Below, one piece after another: positions 10,481 through 17,985 of a stretch of 64,000 nucleotides of DNA. The DNA is from Nostoc sp. HK-01 (GTDB lineage Bacteria; Cyanobacteriota; Cyanobacteriia; Cyanobacteriales; Nostocaceae). The notes beneath the pieces are model-generated. The model worked only from the letters and a program-made list of their open reading frames with translations. It was not told the origin of the DNA and did no database searches. Location: contig AP018318.1 of NCBI GenBank assembly GCA_003990705.1, positions 1,367,501 through 1,431,500 on the forward strand, given 5' to 3'. The position numbers and the translations under genes were made by a program. Position 1 is the first letter of the stretch, and each line of letters opens with the position of its first letter.

Positions 10481-10924
10481 TTAAGAATCAGAAATGAACG
10501 CAGTTTGCACCGTATAGACGAGGAGCGTGGCTTTGTATGTGAGAAATCCCAAAAATATGGGCAGTACATGTAGATCGTGCCATTGAGTTGCTAGTACAAT
10601 CAACCCAACAAATAGAGCAAAACGATTTTTGCTCAAACGATTTTTTTCAGCGCCGAGTTGCTCAACGTCTTTAGCCAGCATCTTTAAGTAAACCACACCT
10701 GTACACGCCCCAATTAAATAATTCAGGGCAGTGTTTAAGGAATAAAAAATCCACACAGAGATAAATATAATCCCCGTCAAAACAAGTGTGATTACCAACA
10801 ACTTCTGATAGAGTTGATGAAACTCCTGCATAGAAGTGTTTACTGATTCTGTTTCCTCAAAACCAGATGGGGCATCTTGTTGTGTTGTCGGAGTGGGTGC
10901 AATTGGTTCTTCTGACAAGCTCAC
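10481..10924 (-). CDS. atpI: ATP synthase subunit I (Atp1/AtpI assembly factor)
   Basis: First gene of the atp1 operon, 147 residues. A polar N-terminal segment of about 40 residues is followed by four hydrophobic helices ([19 protein letters not shown] onwards), as in the I/Atp1 proteins that help assemble the c-ring. The sequence is poorly conserved in general, so the call leans on position and membrane pattern. Cyanobacterial papers use atp1 for this gene. Confidence 0.9.
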   Translation of the reverse strand: MSLSEEPIAPTPTTQQDAPSGFEETESVNTSMQEFHQLYQKLLVITLVLTGIIFISVWIFYSLNTALNYLIGACTGVVYLKMLAKDVEQLGAEKNRLSKNRFALFVGLIVLATQWHDLHVLPIFLGFLTYKATLLVYTVQTAFISDS

Positions 10925-11396
10925 GGGACTTGAAACTAGTACAGCTAACTATTATGACTGCACATTCAGTCAGCTGAATCATATCACGATCCGGTAACAA
11001 TACTTTAGAAAAAAACAATTAACTTCTTGTCTTTTAGCTAAAAGCAACACAAACAAACTCTCTACACACGCAAAGAGTAAATTGAGGAACTAGGCAAGGT
11101 TAGGATGTCATACGATCGCCTAAAATATTCCTACTTGATGTATAGTCGCTTTTTCCTCAGATAATTAAGTGACCTCCAGAAGCGTTGTGTAATCACCTAT
11201 TGAATGTTTCGGAAAAGCTGGTGTTTAGAAAATTAGTTGGCGCTTGAAGAGCGTAGACGCAGAACGTCTTGTCGTTAGACATCACACCAAAGCTGAATCT
11301 AGCTAAACTCCAGCCTGTTGAATTTGTACTACCCACTGAAAAGGGCATTGCTGTGTACATTCTTAATTTACATTAGATTGGCCAAAATTGCTTGGC
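10925..11396. other. Spacer upstream of atp1 operon, promoter region
   Basis: Lies between the TPR-CHAT stop and atpI, both reading leftwards, so it should hold the terminator of the former and the operon promoter. A small dyad ATTCAG-4-CTGAAT is at 10964-10979. Around 11240-11283 there is GC-richer repeat-like sequence (GCGTAGACGCAGAACG) resembling Nostoc dispersed repeats. No firm -35/-10 pair was found. Confidence 0.45.
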
Positions 11397-14057
11397 TCAT
11401 TCTGCTTCACCGATTAGGGTAAATGCTGCCCAGTTAACTGGGAGAGATTGTTCTTTAATTCTGCCTAGCATAGCTTGGCGTAGTGCTTGGGCTTTATCTG
11501 GATTCTTTTGCAGCTGTTGGTAAAACTCAGTCATGAGTGGCTGGGTTTCTTCGTCGGGAATTAGCCACAGGGAAACTAACACACTGGGAACACCAGCAGA
11601 AATTATCGAACGAGATAGCCCAATGACACCATCACCTGTTATGCGTCCTCGTCCGGTTTGACAAGCACTGATGACAAATAATTCGGCTTGTAGTCGCAAA
11701 TCTAATATTTCTTCAGCAGTTAGTAAGCCATTACCTGTTTCATTTTGATTTTTTGGGTTTGGTGCGAATGCAATCCAACTTCCTAAACCGCGAATATCAT
11801 CCGCCCATCCGTGGGTTGCTAGGTGAATAATTCGGGCTTTTGGTAAAAGTTTTAAGATTTGCGCTTTGGTTGCATCTTTACCGATGATAGCTTTGGTATT
11901 TAATAGCCGCGCAATTGCTTTGGCTTCGATTTCTGCACCGGGTAAAGCTTCTAATTGTTCTGGTTTTTCCCCAACTTTAAAAGCTACACGGGGCATGATG
12001 GGATTACCGACAACTAGGGCATTTTGACTAGGTGCGTTTCGTGTTTGGATGCGTTGTTTATGGGTTAAATCTAATACCTGAATTGAGGGTGCAGTGAGGA
12101 TGGTGTGTTTTTCAATTAGGTATTTATTGTCTGCATCTTTTAGGGCTGGGAATGGAACAAAAAATAATGATTCTTGAGGGATAAAGATAACATGAGCATT
12201 AGGGTTTTTGGGTAATTCTTGGGCGATTGGTTGGATCAGAATTTCATGGAGTTGCTGTAGAGGTTTTTTCCAAAGACGAGTGTTTGTGCCAAGAACACTT
12301 TTAACTAAATTTGCCAGATTGGTGTTTTGTGTTTGCCACAATAGTTTAAGGTCTTGGCGGTGAAATGTGACTTCACCGTTAGGTTTAATTACCCAAATAT
12401 AGAGTTCTGATTCTTGCGTTGTTGGTTTACTTTCTACTTTGAAATTATCGTAAATAATTGAGTACTGCACCAAGGTAGAATTTTGTTGTTTGGCAATTTG
12501 TTTTATATCACTTATTGTTGGTGCAGAGAGCGATTTCATCTGGCTATTATCTTTATTCAAGCGAGATGATAGTAACTCAACAAACGCCCTAGCACGTCCA
12601 CGTTCTGATACTTCTAAAGCTGCATCGGTTTTATTTTGGGCAATGAGGACTTTTTGTAAAGTACGGTAAGTGCTTCTTTGCGTCTCGAAAATTGAGACTT
12701 TGTTGGTGTCATTTAATTTTTGATCTCGCAGAGATTCATAAACCTTAATTCCCTCGTACAGCGTTTTTTCTGCTGCGGCGAGATTACCAGATTTGTAGAA
12801 AGCAACTCCTAAATTATTTAAAGACTGTCCCTCACCAAGACGGTCTTTAATTTCCCGTGCGAGTGCTAAACTCTGCTGGTGGTATTCAATTGCTTTTGGG
12901 TAGTCTCCTAGATTACGGTAAGCAACACCGAGATTTCCTAGTGCTGCACCCTCACCTCTAGGGTCTTTGATTTGACGGGCGATCTCTAATCTCTGCTGGT
13001 GGTATTTAATTGCTTTTGGGTAGTCTCCCAAAGACTGGTAAGCAACACCGAGATTTCCTAGTGATTGTCCCTCACTGTTACGGTCTTTGATTTCCCGCGC
13101 GAGTGCTAAACTCTGCTGCTGGTATTCAATTGTTTTTGGGTAGTCTCCCAAAGACTGGTAAGCAACACCAAGATTTCCTAGTGCATTACCCTCACCGTTA
13201 CGGTCTTTGATTTCCCGCGCGAGTGCTAAACTCTGCTGCTGGTATTCAATTGCTTTTGGGTAGTTTCCCAAAGACTGGTAAGCAACACCGAGATTTCCTA
13301 GTGCTGCACCCTCACCTCTAGGGTCTCTGATTTGACGGGCGATCTCTAATCTCTGCTGGTGGTATTCAATTGCTTTTGGGTAGTCTCCCAAAGACTGGTA
13401 AGCAACACCGAGATTTCCTAGTGATTGTCCCTCACCATTACGGTCTTTGATTTCCTGCGCGAGTGCTAAACTCTGCTGCTGGTATTCAATTGCTTTTGGG
13501 TAGTCTCCTAGATTACGGTAAGCAACACCGAGATTTCCTAGTGCATTACCCTCACCTCTAGGGTCTTTGATTTGACGGGCGATCACTAAACTCTGTTGGT
13601 GGTATTTAATTGCTTTTGGGTAGTCTCCCAAAGCACGGTAAGCAACACCGAGATTTCCCAGTGCATTACCCTCACCTCGACGGTCGTTAATTTCACGAGC
13701 GATCGCTAATCTCTGCTGCTGGTATTCTATGGCTTTCGGGTAGTCTCCTAGATTACGGTAAGCAATACCAAGACTTCCCAGTGCGGCTCCTTCACCCTGA
13801 CGGTCTTTGATTTCTCGATAAATAATTAGTGCTTGTTGCCAAGACTGTAATGCTGCTTCAAATTGACTGGTTTCAAACTGCTGATTACCTTGCTGAAAGA
13901 GTTTATCTGCTTCTTGGGTTTTGCGTGGATCTGGAGTTTGTGCTGAAGCAACTGAATTGGAGTTGAGAAGAAAATTTAGTTTGGGTAAATCTAAGTTGAC
14001 GCTGAGAATCGCAGTCAGTAAGGCAATGAGAGTATATTTGCAGAGTTTGAGGTGCAT
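11397..14057 (-). CDS. TPR-CHAT protein with signal peptide
   Basis: 886 residues from ATG 14057. A hydrophobic N-terminal segment followed by SVASAQTPDP looks like a signal peptide, so the protein is probably exported. Next comes one divergent TPR and nine 40-residue TPR units (pattern GEGxxLGNLGVAYxxLGDYPKAIEY), eight of them nearly identical. The C-terminal third is a CHAT domain, a caspase-like peptidase fold named after HetF. The candidate dyad is His749 (LATHGW) and Cys799 (ISACQTGRG). An upstream start at 14102 would add 15 residues that spoil the signal peptide. Substrate unknown. No obvious partner gene is adjacent. Confidence 0.92.
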   Translation of the reverse strand: MHLKLCKYTLIALLTAILSVNLDLPKLNFLLNSNSVASAQTPDPRKTQEADKLFQQGNQQFETSQFEAALQSWQQALIIYREIKDRQGEGAALGSLGIAYRNLGDYPKAIEYQQQRLAIAREINDRRGEGNALGNLGVAYRALGDYPKAIKYHQQSLVIARQIKDPRGEGNALGNLGVAYRNLGDYPKAIEYQQQSLALAQEIKDRNGEGQSLGNLGVAYQSLGDYPKAIEYHQQRLEIARQIRDPRGEGAALGNLGVAYQSLGNYPKAIEYQQQSLALAREIKDRNGEGNALGNLGVAYQSLGDYPKTIEYQQQSLALAREIKDRNSEGQSLGNLGVAYQSLGDYPKAIKYHQQRLEIARQIKDPRGEGAALGNLGVAYRNLGDYPKAIEYHQQSLALAREIKDRLGEGQSLNNLGVAFYKSGNLAAAEKTLYEGIKVYESLRDQKLNDTNKVSIFETQRSTYRTLQKVLIAQNKTDAALEVSERGRARAFVELLSSRLNKDNSQMKSLSAPTISDIKQIAKQQNSTLVQYSIIYDNFKVESKPTTQESELYIWVIKPNGEVTFHRQDLKLLWQTQNTNLANLVKSVLGTNTRLWKKPLQQLHEILIQPIAQELPKNPNAHVIFIPQESLFFVPFPALKDADNKYLIEKHTILTAPSIQVLDLTHKQRIQTRNAPSQNALVVGNPIMPRVAFKVGEKPEQLEALPGAEIEAKAIARLLNTKAIIGKDATKAQILKLLPKARIIHLATHGWADDIRGLGSWIAFAPNPKNQNETGNGLLTAEEILDLRLQAELFVISACQTGRGRITGDGVIGLSRSIISAGVPSVLVSLWLIPDEETQPLMTEFYQQLQKNPDKAQALRQAMLGRIKEQSLPVNWAAFTLIGEAE

Positions 14058-14234
14058 CACTGTGAGTCGTGGCCAGGGTTGAGGTTGATTTTGATACCAC
14101 AACTGATTGCCAAAATTAGTGTGATATTAAAATTATATTGCTTCAAACTGCGATATCAATTCGTAATTAAGAAGGTTAGATTACTTCTGAGTTTATAGGT
14201 TTTTATTTGTAGCTTTTATAAAAAACTTGTTTAT
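14058..14234. other. AT-rich upstream region of the TPR-CHAT gene
   Basis: AT-rich sequence that should hold the TPR-CHAT promoter. It leads directly into the 21-bp tandem array. No specific motif is supportable. Confidence 0.35.
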
Positions 14235-14507
14235 GAGTATAAAAGACTCATTAATGGATTTCCAATACTCATTTACGACTATAAAAGACTAGTCCACAAG
14301 TATCGAAGACTCATTAATGAAGTTCCTAACCTCATTCACGAATATCAAAGACTCGCTCACGAGTATCGAAGACTCATTAATGAAGTTCCGAGCTTCATTC
14401 GCGAATATTAAAGACTCGCTCATGAGTATCAAAGACTCATTAATGCAGTTCCGAGCCTCATTCACGAGTATTCAAGACTGATTAATGAAGTTCCAATACC
14501 ATTTCAC
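14235..14507. repeat. Tandem array of thirteen 21-bp units
   Basis: Thirteen consecutive 21-bp units can be laid out without gaps from 14235 to 14507. They alternate in kind: one begins GAGTATCAAAGACTC, another GAAGTTCCGAGCCTC, another GAATATCAAAGACTCGC, giving a higher-order 63-bp period in the centre. The word AGACTCATTAATG recurs at 14244, 14307, 14370 and 14433, exactly 63 bp apart. 21 bp is two helical turns or seven codons. Frames read heptad-like peptides but are broken by stops, so I do not call a gene. Confidence 0.9.
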
Positions 14508-14534
14508 TTTATCAATGATACAAATACAGATGTA

Positions 14535-14581
14535 AGGGCGAACGGACGTACCCTGCGGGAACGCTAAAAGCGAACGCCCCT
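14535..14581. repeat. GC-rich dispersed repeat (Nostoc type)
   Basis: GGGCGAACGGACGTACCC followed by TGCGGGAACGC and GCGAACGCCCC; the ends GGGCG and CGCCC can pair. The words are ones I recognise from repeats scattered in Nostoc/Anabaena genomes. Much more GC-rich than the AT-rich flanks. Confidence 0.6.
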
Positions 14582-14702
14582 ACTGTGTACTTCATTTGCC
14601 TGAGAAAGGCTATATAATTCAATGGATTTGTACAAAAATCTGAAATTCTTTTCCCCTCTGCACCCCACCCCTTGCACCTCTGCTAACTAAATGTAGAACG
14701 GA

Positions 14703-15248
14703 CTACCACTCGGTTCCACGGAAAGGGTAGTTTCTGGGAATGATGTATTCTAGTCCTTGTAGTAGGAAACCAAAATCTACACGGGAGAAGGGATGAGTAC
14801 CGATGTTTGCAAAGTATAAGCGACCATCGGGCTTCACGAGAAATACCGCAGGTTCGCTAAACAAGACGGGTTCACTTTCAAAATGTCCTTTGGTGAGATA
14901 TAGTCCCCAACGGCGCATTTCATCGGGAGTCAGGCTGTACCCAATTGTGAGATTTTGGATATTGGCTTTGGCTTGGAATTGTTGAGCTTTTTCTAAGGAA
15001 TCGCCGCTGAGGGCGATCGCTTCTACACCTAGTTGTTTAAAATCATCCAGTTTTTGCTCTAAATCGGTAATATATTGTTCGCAAATGGGACAGTGTAAAC
15101 CTCGGTAAAACACAATCATCGTGTAGTTTTGAGGGGTTTGGTCAGCTAGTTTCCAAATTTTTCCGTCTAAAGTTTTGACTTCTAAAACAGGGGCTTGATT
15201 GCCCATAATTAGTTTAGGAGATGTCGTTGTTTCGGATTGAGTAATCAT
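14703..15248 (-). CDS. Peroxiredoxin-like (AhpC/TSA, redoxin) protein
   Basis: 181 residues with a thioredoxin fold: the N-terminal strand region, then VFYRGLHCPICEQYI carrying Cys53 and Cys56, then the conserved helix and the GVEAIALSGDS segment. The CPIC pair resembles the atypical peroxiredoxin-like redoxins in which a CxxC replaces the usual PxxxTxxC. It probably reduces peroxides or disulphides in the cytoplasm; the electron donor is unknown. No signal peptide. Monocistronic by spacing. Confidence 0.85.
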   Translation of the reverse strand: MITQSETTTSPKLIMGNQAPVLEVKTLDGKIWKLADQTPQNYTMIVFYRGLHCPICEQYITDLEQKLDDFKQLGVEAIALSGDSLEKAQQFQAKANIQNLTIGYSLTPDEMRRWGLYLTKGHFESEPVLFSEPAVFLVKPDGRLYFANIGTHPFSRVDFGFLLQGLEYIIPRNYPFRGTEW

Positions 15249-15573
15249 AATTTTGCCGCCGATTTTATATATGCGTTTTGTTGACTAAATCCGGGTATTA
15301 ATTTACCTCACGCAGAGGCGCAAAGGCGCAAAGAGAAGAAGTAAATAATGTTTTTTTAATTTCCTTGTCTAGAGATATTGCTCAAGGGAAGATTAAGTTA
15401 ATTAAAATCGGCGGATTTTAGCAAGTTTTAATGAAATAAGGTAATAGAAAAATAATTCACCGCAGGATGAATCTATTTTGCGGAGATTATAAATTACAAA
15501 AAGCTCACAAAAATCACTACTATATTTTGATTTTTCATGTAAGCTTTCAAAAGCAGTTTTCATGCTCAGAACT
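15249..15573. other. Divergent intergenic region with a Nostoc-type repeat word
   Basis: Separates the redoxin and HAD genes. At 15307-15319 is CTCACGCAGAGGC, which continues as GCAAAGGCGCAAAGAG. The same 13 bp recur at 61378-61390. I recognise this as a common dispersed Nostocales repeat. The rest is AT-rich with no recognisable operator. Confidence 0.5.
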
Positions 15574-16359
15574 ATGACGGTCAGTAGCCCTACAATTTTA
15601 GCCTTAGACTTTGACGGAGTAATTTGCGACGGACTAATTGAATATTTTGAGGTAGCATGGCGTACCTATTGTAAACTTTGGTCGCCAGCTAACGATACGC
15701 CACCTGATGACTTGGCTTTGAGATTTTACCGTCTTCGACCAGTAATTGAAACAGGTTGGGAAATGCCTGTTTTAATTAAGGCTTTGTTAGAGGGAATTTC
15801 TGATGAACAGATTCTTCAGGAATGGACAACGATTACTCCACAAATTTTGTTAACAAATAATTTGCAAGCCAGAGAAATCAGTGCCAAACTAGATCACCTG
15901 CGGGATGAATGGATTGCGACAGATTTACAAGGTTGGCTGAATCTGCACAAATTTTATCCAGGTGTGATTGAAAAAATTAAATTGACGCTGGCTAGTAATG
16001 TGGAATTTTTCATAGTTACCACTAAAGAAGGGCGGTTTGTGCAGCAATTGTTGCAGCAAGAAGGGGTGAATTTGCCTGAAACAGCTATTTTTGGCAAAGA
16101 GGTGAAACGTCCCAAATATGAAATTCTGCGAGAATTAATTCAGACAGCCAAGCAACAGCCAGTTCGTTTATGGTTTGTTGAAGACCGAATCAAAACTTTG
16201 CAGTTAGTTCAACAGCAAGCTGACCTGGAAGATGTGAAGCTTTTCTTAGCAGATTGGGGCTATAATACTCAACCAGAAAGGAAAGCTGCTCAAGATGACG
16301 AGCGAATTCAGTTACTATCGCTGTCACAGTTTGCCAAGAATTTCTCAGATTGGTTGTAA
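15574..16359 (+). CDS. HAD-superfamily hydrolase
   Basis: 261 residues. The HAD motif I is LALDFDGVICDG, with nucleophile Asp12 and acid/base Asp14. A motif II-like Thr (FFIVTTKEGRF), a motif III Lys region (GKEVKRPKYEIL) and the motif IV-like acidic pair (LWFVEDRIKTL) follow. A helical cap lies between motifs I and II. Substrate cannot be read from the sequence; small phosphorylated metabolites are usual. I prefer ATG 15574 (MTVSSPTILALDF); ATG 15562 is four codons upstream in frame. It is followed by a hairpin repeat and the nurA-like gene on the same strand. Confidence 0.88.
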   Translation: MTVSSPTILALDFDGVICDGLIEYFEVAWRTYCKLWSPANDTPPDDLALRFYRLRPVIETGWEMPVLIKALLEGISDEQILQEWTTITPQILLTNNLQAREISAKLDHLRDEWIATDLQGWLNLHKFYPGVIEKIKLTLASNVEFFIVTTKEGRFVQQLLQQEGVNLPETAIFGKEVKRPKYEILRELIQTAKQQPVRLWFVEDRIKTLQLVQQQADLEDVKLFLADWGYNTQPERKAAQDDERIQLLSLSQFAKNFSDWL

Positions 16360-16366
16360 AAAAGTT

Positions 16367-16394
16367 GTAGAGACGTGATATCTTGCGTCTCTAT
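16367..16394. repeat. Dispersed hairpin repeat (GTAGAGACG type)
   Basis: GTAGAGACG (16367-16375) pairs with CGTCTCTAT (16386-16394) with one G-T wobble. It is a relative of the hairpin at 9215-9242. It lies 7 bp after the HAD stop and may act as its terminator. Confidence 0.65.
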
Positions 16395-16432
16395 ATAATG
16401 GCTTCAGTAGGGTGAATCACCTCTAAAAATTT

Positions 16433-17608
16433 ATGCTTGACCTGACAAAATTAGCGCGACAAATGCAAGGTTTAAGTCAGCATCTATCACTAGAAGCTGT
16501 TGCTGGTCGTCAGCGTTTAGAATTAGCGCAACAACATTTAATAAATGCTTACGCGTGTCAGCAAGATTTAATTGAACGTCAAGAAAAATGGCGCGATCGC
16601 ATTCTCTTTGCTAATGCTACCCCAATTGAGCCATTAGAAACTCGGATTGATATTCCTGTGCCGCCCAAGGTGCATACTGTGATTGCTACCGACGGTTCAC
16701 AAATTGCACCCAGTCACCATGAAATTGCTTATTGCTATCTCTTAAATATTGGCAGAGTTGTTTTACACTACGGTCAAAATCGCCATCCACTGCTTGATAG
16801 TTTGCCAGAGGTATTTTACCGCCCCGAAGATTTATATGCGTCACGTCAGTGGGGAATTAGAACTGAAGAATGGATGGGTTTTTGTCGGACAGCGAGTGAA
16901 GCAACGGTATTGGCTGAATTAGCTTGTGCGGCTAAGAGTGATGCGCCAACCTTAGCAATGGTGGATGGTTCCTTAGTTTATTGGTTTTTGGAACAGTTAC
17001 CGCTTGATGCCCGCGATCGCATTTTACTGCCGATTTTGCAAGCTTGGCAGCAGCTACGGGAAGCGGGAATTCCGTTAATGGGTTATCTGAGTGCTTCTCG
17101 TAACGTTGAAGGGATTAACTTTTTGCGGTTGATGGCTTGTCCTCATCCAGTCCCTGACTGTGTAAGTTATTGTCCCAATCAGTTAGAAAAGGTTCCTTGC
17201 AAAGTTTTTGAACCTTTACGAGATACATCTTTGTGGTCTACTCAACTTCAACCAGGACAACGCGGCCCTTTATGGCGGAGTAATGCGCGAATTTTAGAAT
17301 TTTATGAAGGACAAAGCATTTATTTTTGCTATGTTCATGTTGGTACGGAAATTGCCCGGATTGAAGTTCCAGCCTGGGTTGTAGAAAATAAAATTATGTT
17401 TGATGAAGCATTAGGTTTAATGCTGGCGCAAGTGCAAAAAGGATATGGCTACCCAGTAGCGATCGCCGAAGCACATAATCAAGCTGTGGTCAGAGGTGGC
17501 GATAAAGCTCGTTTCTTCGCCCTTTTAGAAAAACAAATGATTAAAGCTGGCTTGAAAAATGTTGGTACTTCTTACAAAGAAGCTCGAAAACGAGGCAGCA
17601 TTGCTTAA
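16433..17608 (+). CDS. NurA-domain DNA repair nuclease
   Basis: 391 residues. The NurA signature begins at VIATDGSQIAPSHHEIAYCYLLNIG (aspartate of the DGS motif at about residue 86). A second acidic strand TLAMVDGSLVYWFLE and late GYGYPVAIAEAHNQAVVRG follow, as in NurA 5'-3' nucleases that act with HerA helicase in end resection. NurA-domain proteins in cyanobacteria are usually annotated from this domain only; no herA lies next to it here. An N-terminal helical segment of about 60 residues precedes the domain. The preceding HAD gene is 73 bp away, so co-transcription is possible. Confidence 0.85.
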   Translation: MLDLTKLARQMQGLSQHLSLEAVAGRQRLELAQQHLINAYACQQDLIERQEKWRDRILFANATPIEPLETRIDIPVPPKVHTVIATDGSQIAPSHHEIAYCYLLNIGRVVLHYGQNRHPLLDSLPEVFYRPEDLYASRQWGIRTEEWMGFCRTASEATVLAELACAAKSDAPTLAMVDGSLVYWFLEQLPLDARDRILLPILQAWQQLREAGIPLMGYLSASRNVEGINFLRLMACPHPVPDCVSYCPNQLEKVPCKVFEPLRDTSLWSTQLQPGQRGPLWRSNARILEFYEGQSIYFCYVHVGTEIARIEVPAWVVENKIMFDEALGLMLAQVQKGYGYPVAIAEAHNQAVVRGGDKARFFALLEKQMIKAGLKNVGTSYKEARKRGSIA

Positions 17609-17985
17609 TATTTGTAAATAATTATCAATCTTTGCCAAAGGTAGTTAAATCTGCTTTTGTAACACTTCTTATTTTAATTTGATGTAGTTCATGTTTAGTT
17701 AATATTTTTTTAGGGAAATATATACTTAGTAAATTGGGTAACAAAAACTATTCGTACTCGACAACACAAAGTTATCAGGTGAATATAATCACCAAAAACT
17801 AGCATGGAAGTGTAAAGGCGGCCGTGGATAGTAATAATTTTTTATTGCTAATAATCGACTAATTTTATCTTGTCGAGTTGCTAGTAATTAATTGGCATGA
17901 CTTGGGAAATTGTGAAAATAAACTAATTCTCACAAATCAATATTTTCAAAATTTATAAAGTCAAACAAAACTGGCAAACTTGATT
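17609..17985. other. Intergenic region upstream of the histidine kinase
   Basis: AT-rich. Distant 9-bp complementary words ACTCGACAA (17756-17764) and TTGTCGAGT (17870-17878) are present, too far apart to be a convincing hairpin. No gene seen. It should carry the kinase promoter. Confidence 0.4.

Noticed and set aside
14235-14507. 21-bp array considered as a CRISPR array
   Set aside because: There are no alternating unique spacers and no cas genes; units are contiguous and diverged.
17756-17878. ACTCGACAA / TTGTCGAGT inverted words as a hairpin or element
   Set aside because: Arms are only 9 bp and over 100 bp apart in AT-rich DNA; chance is plausible.
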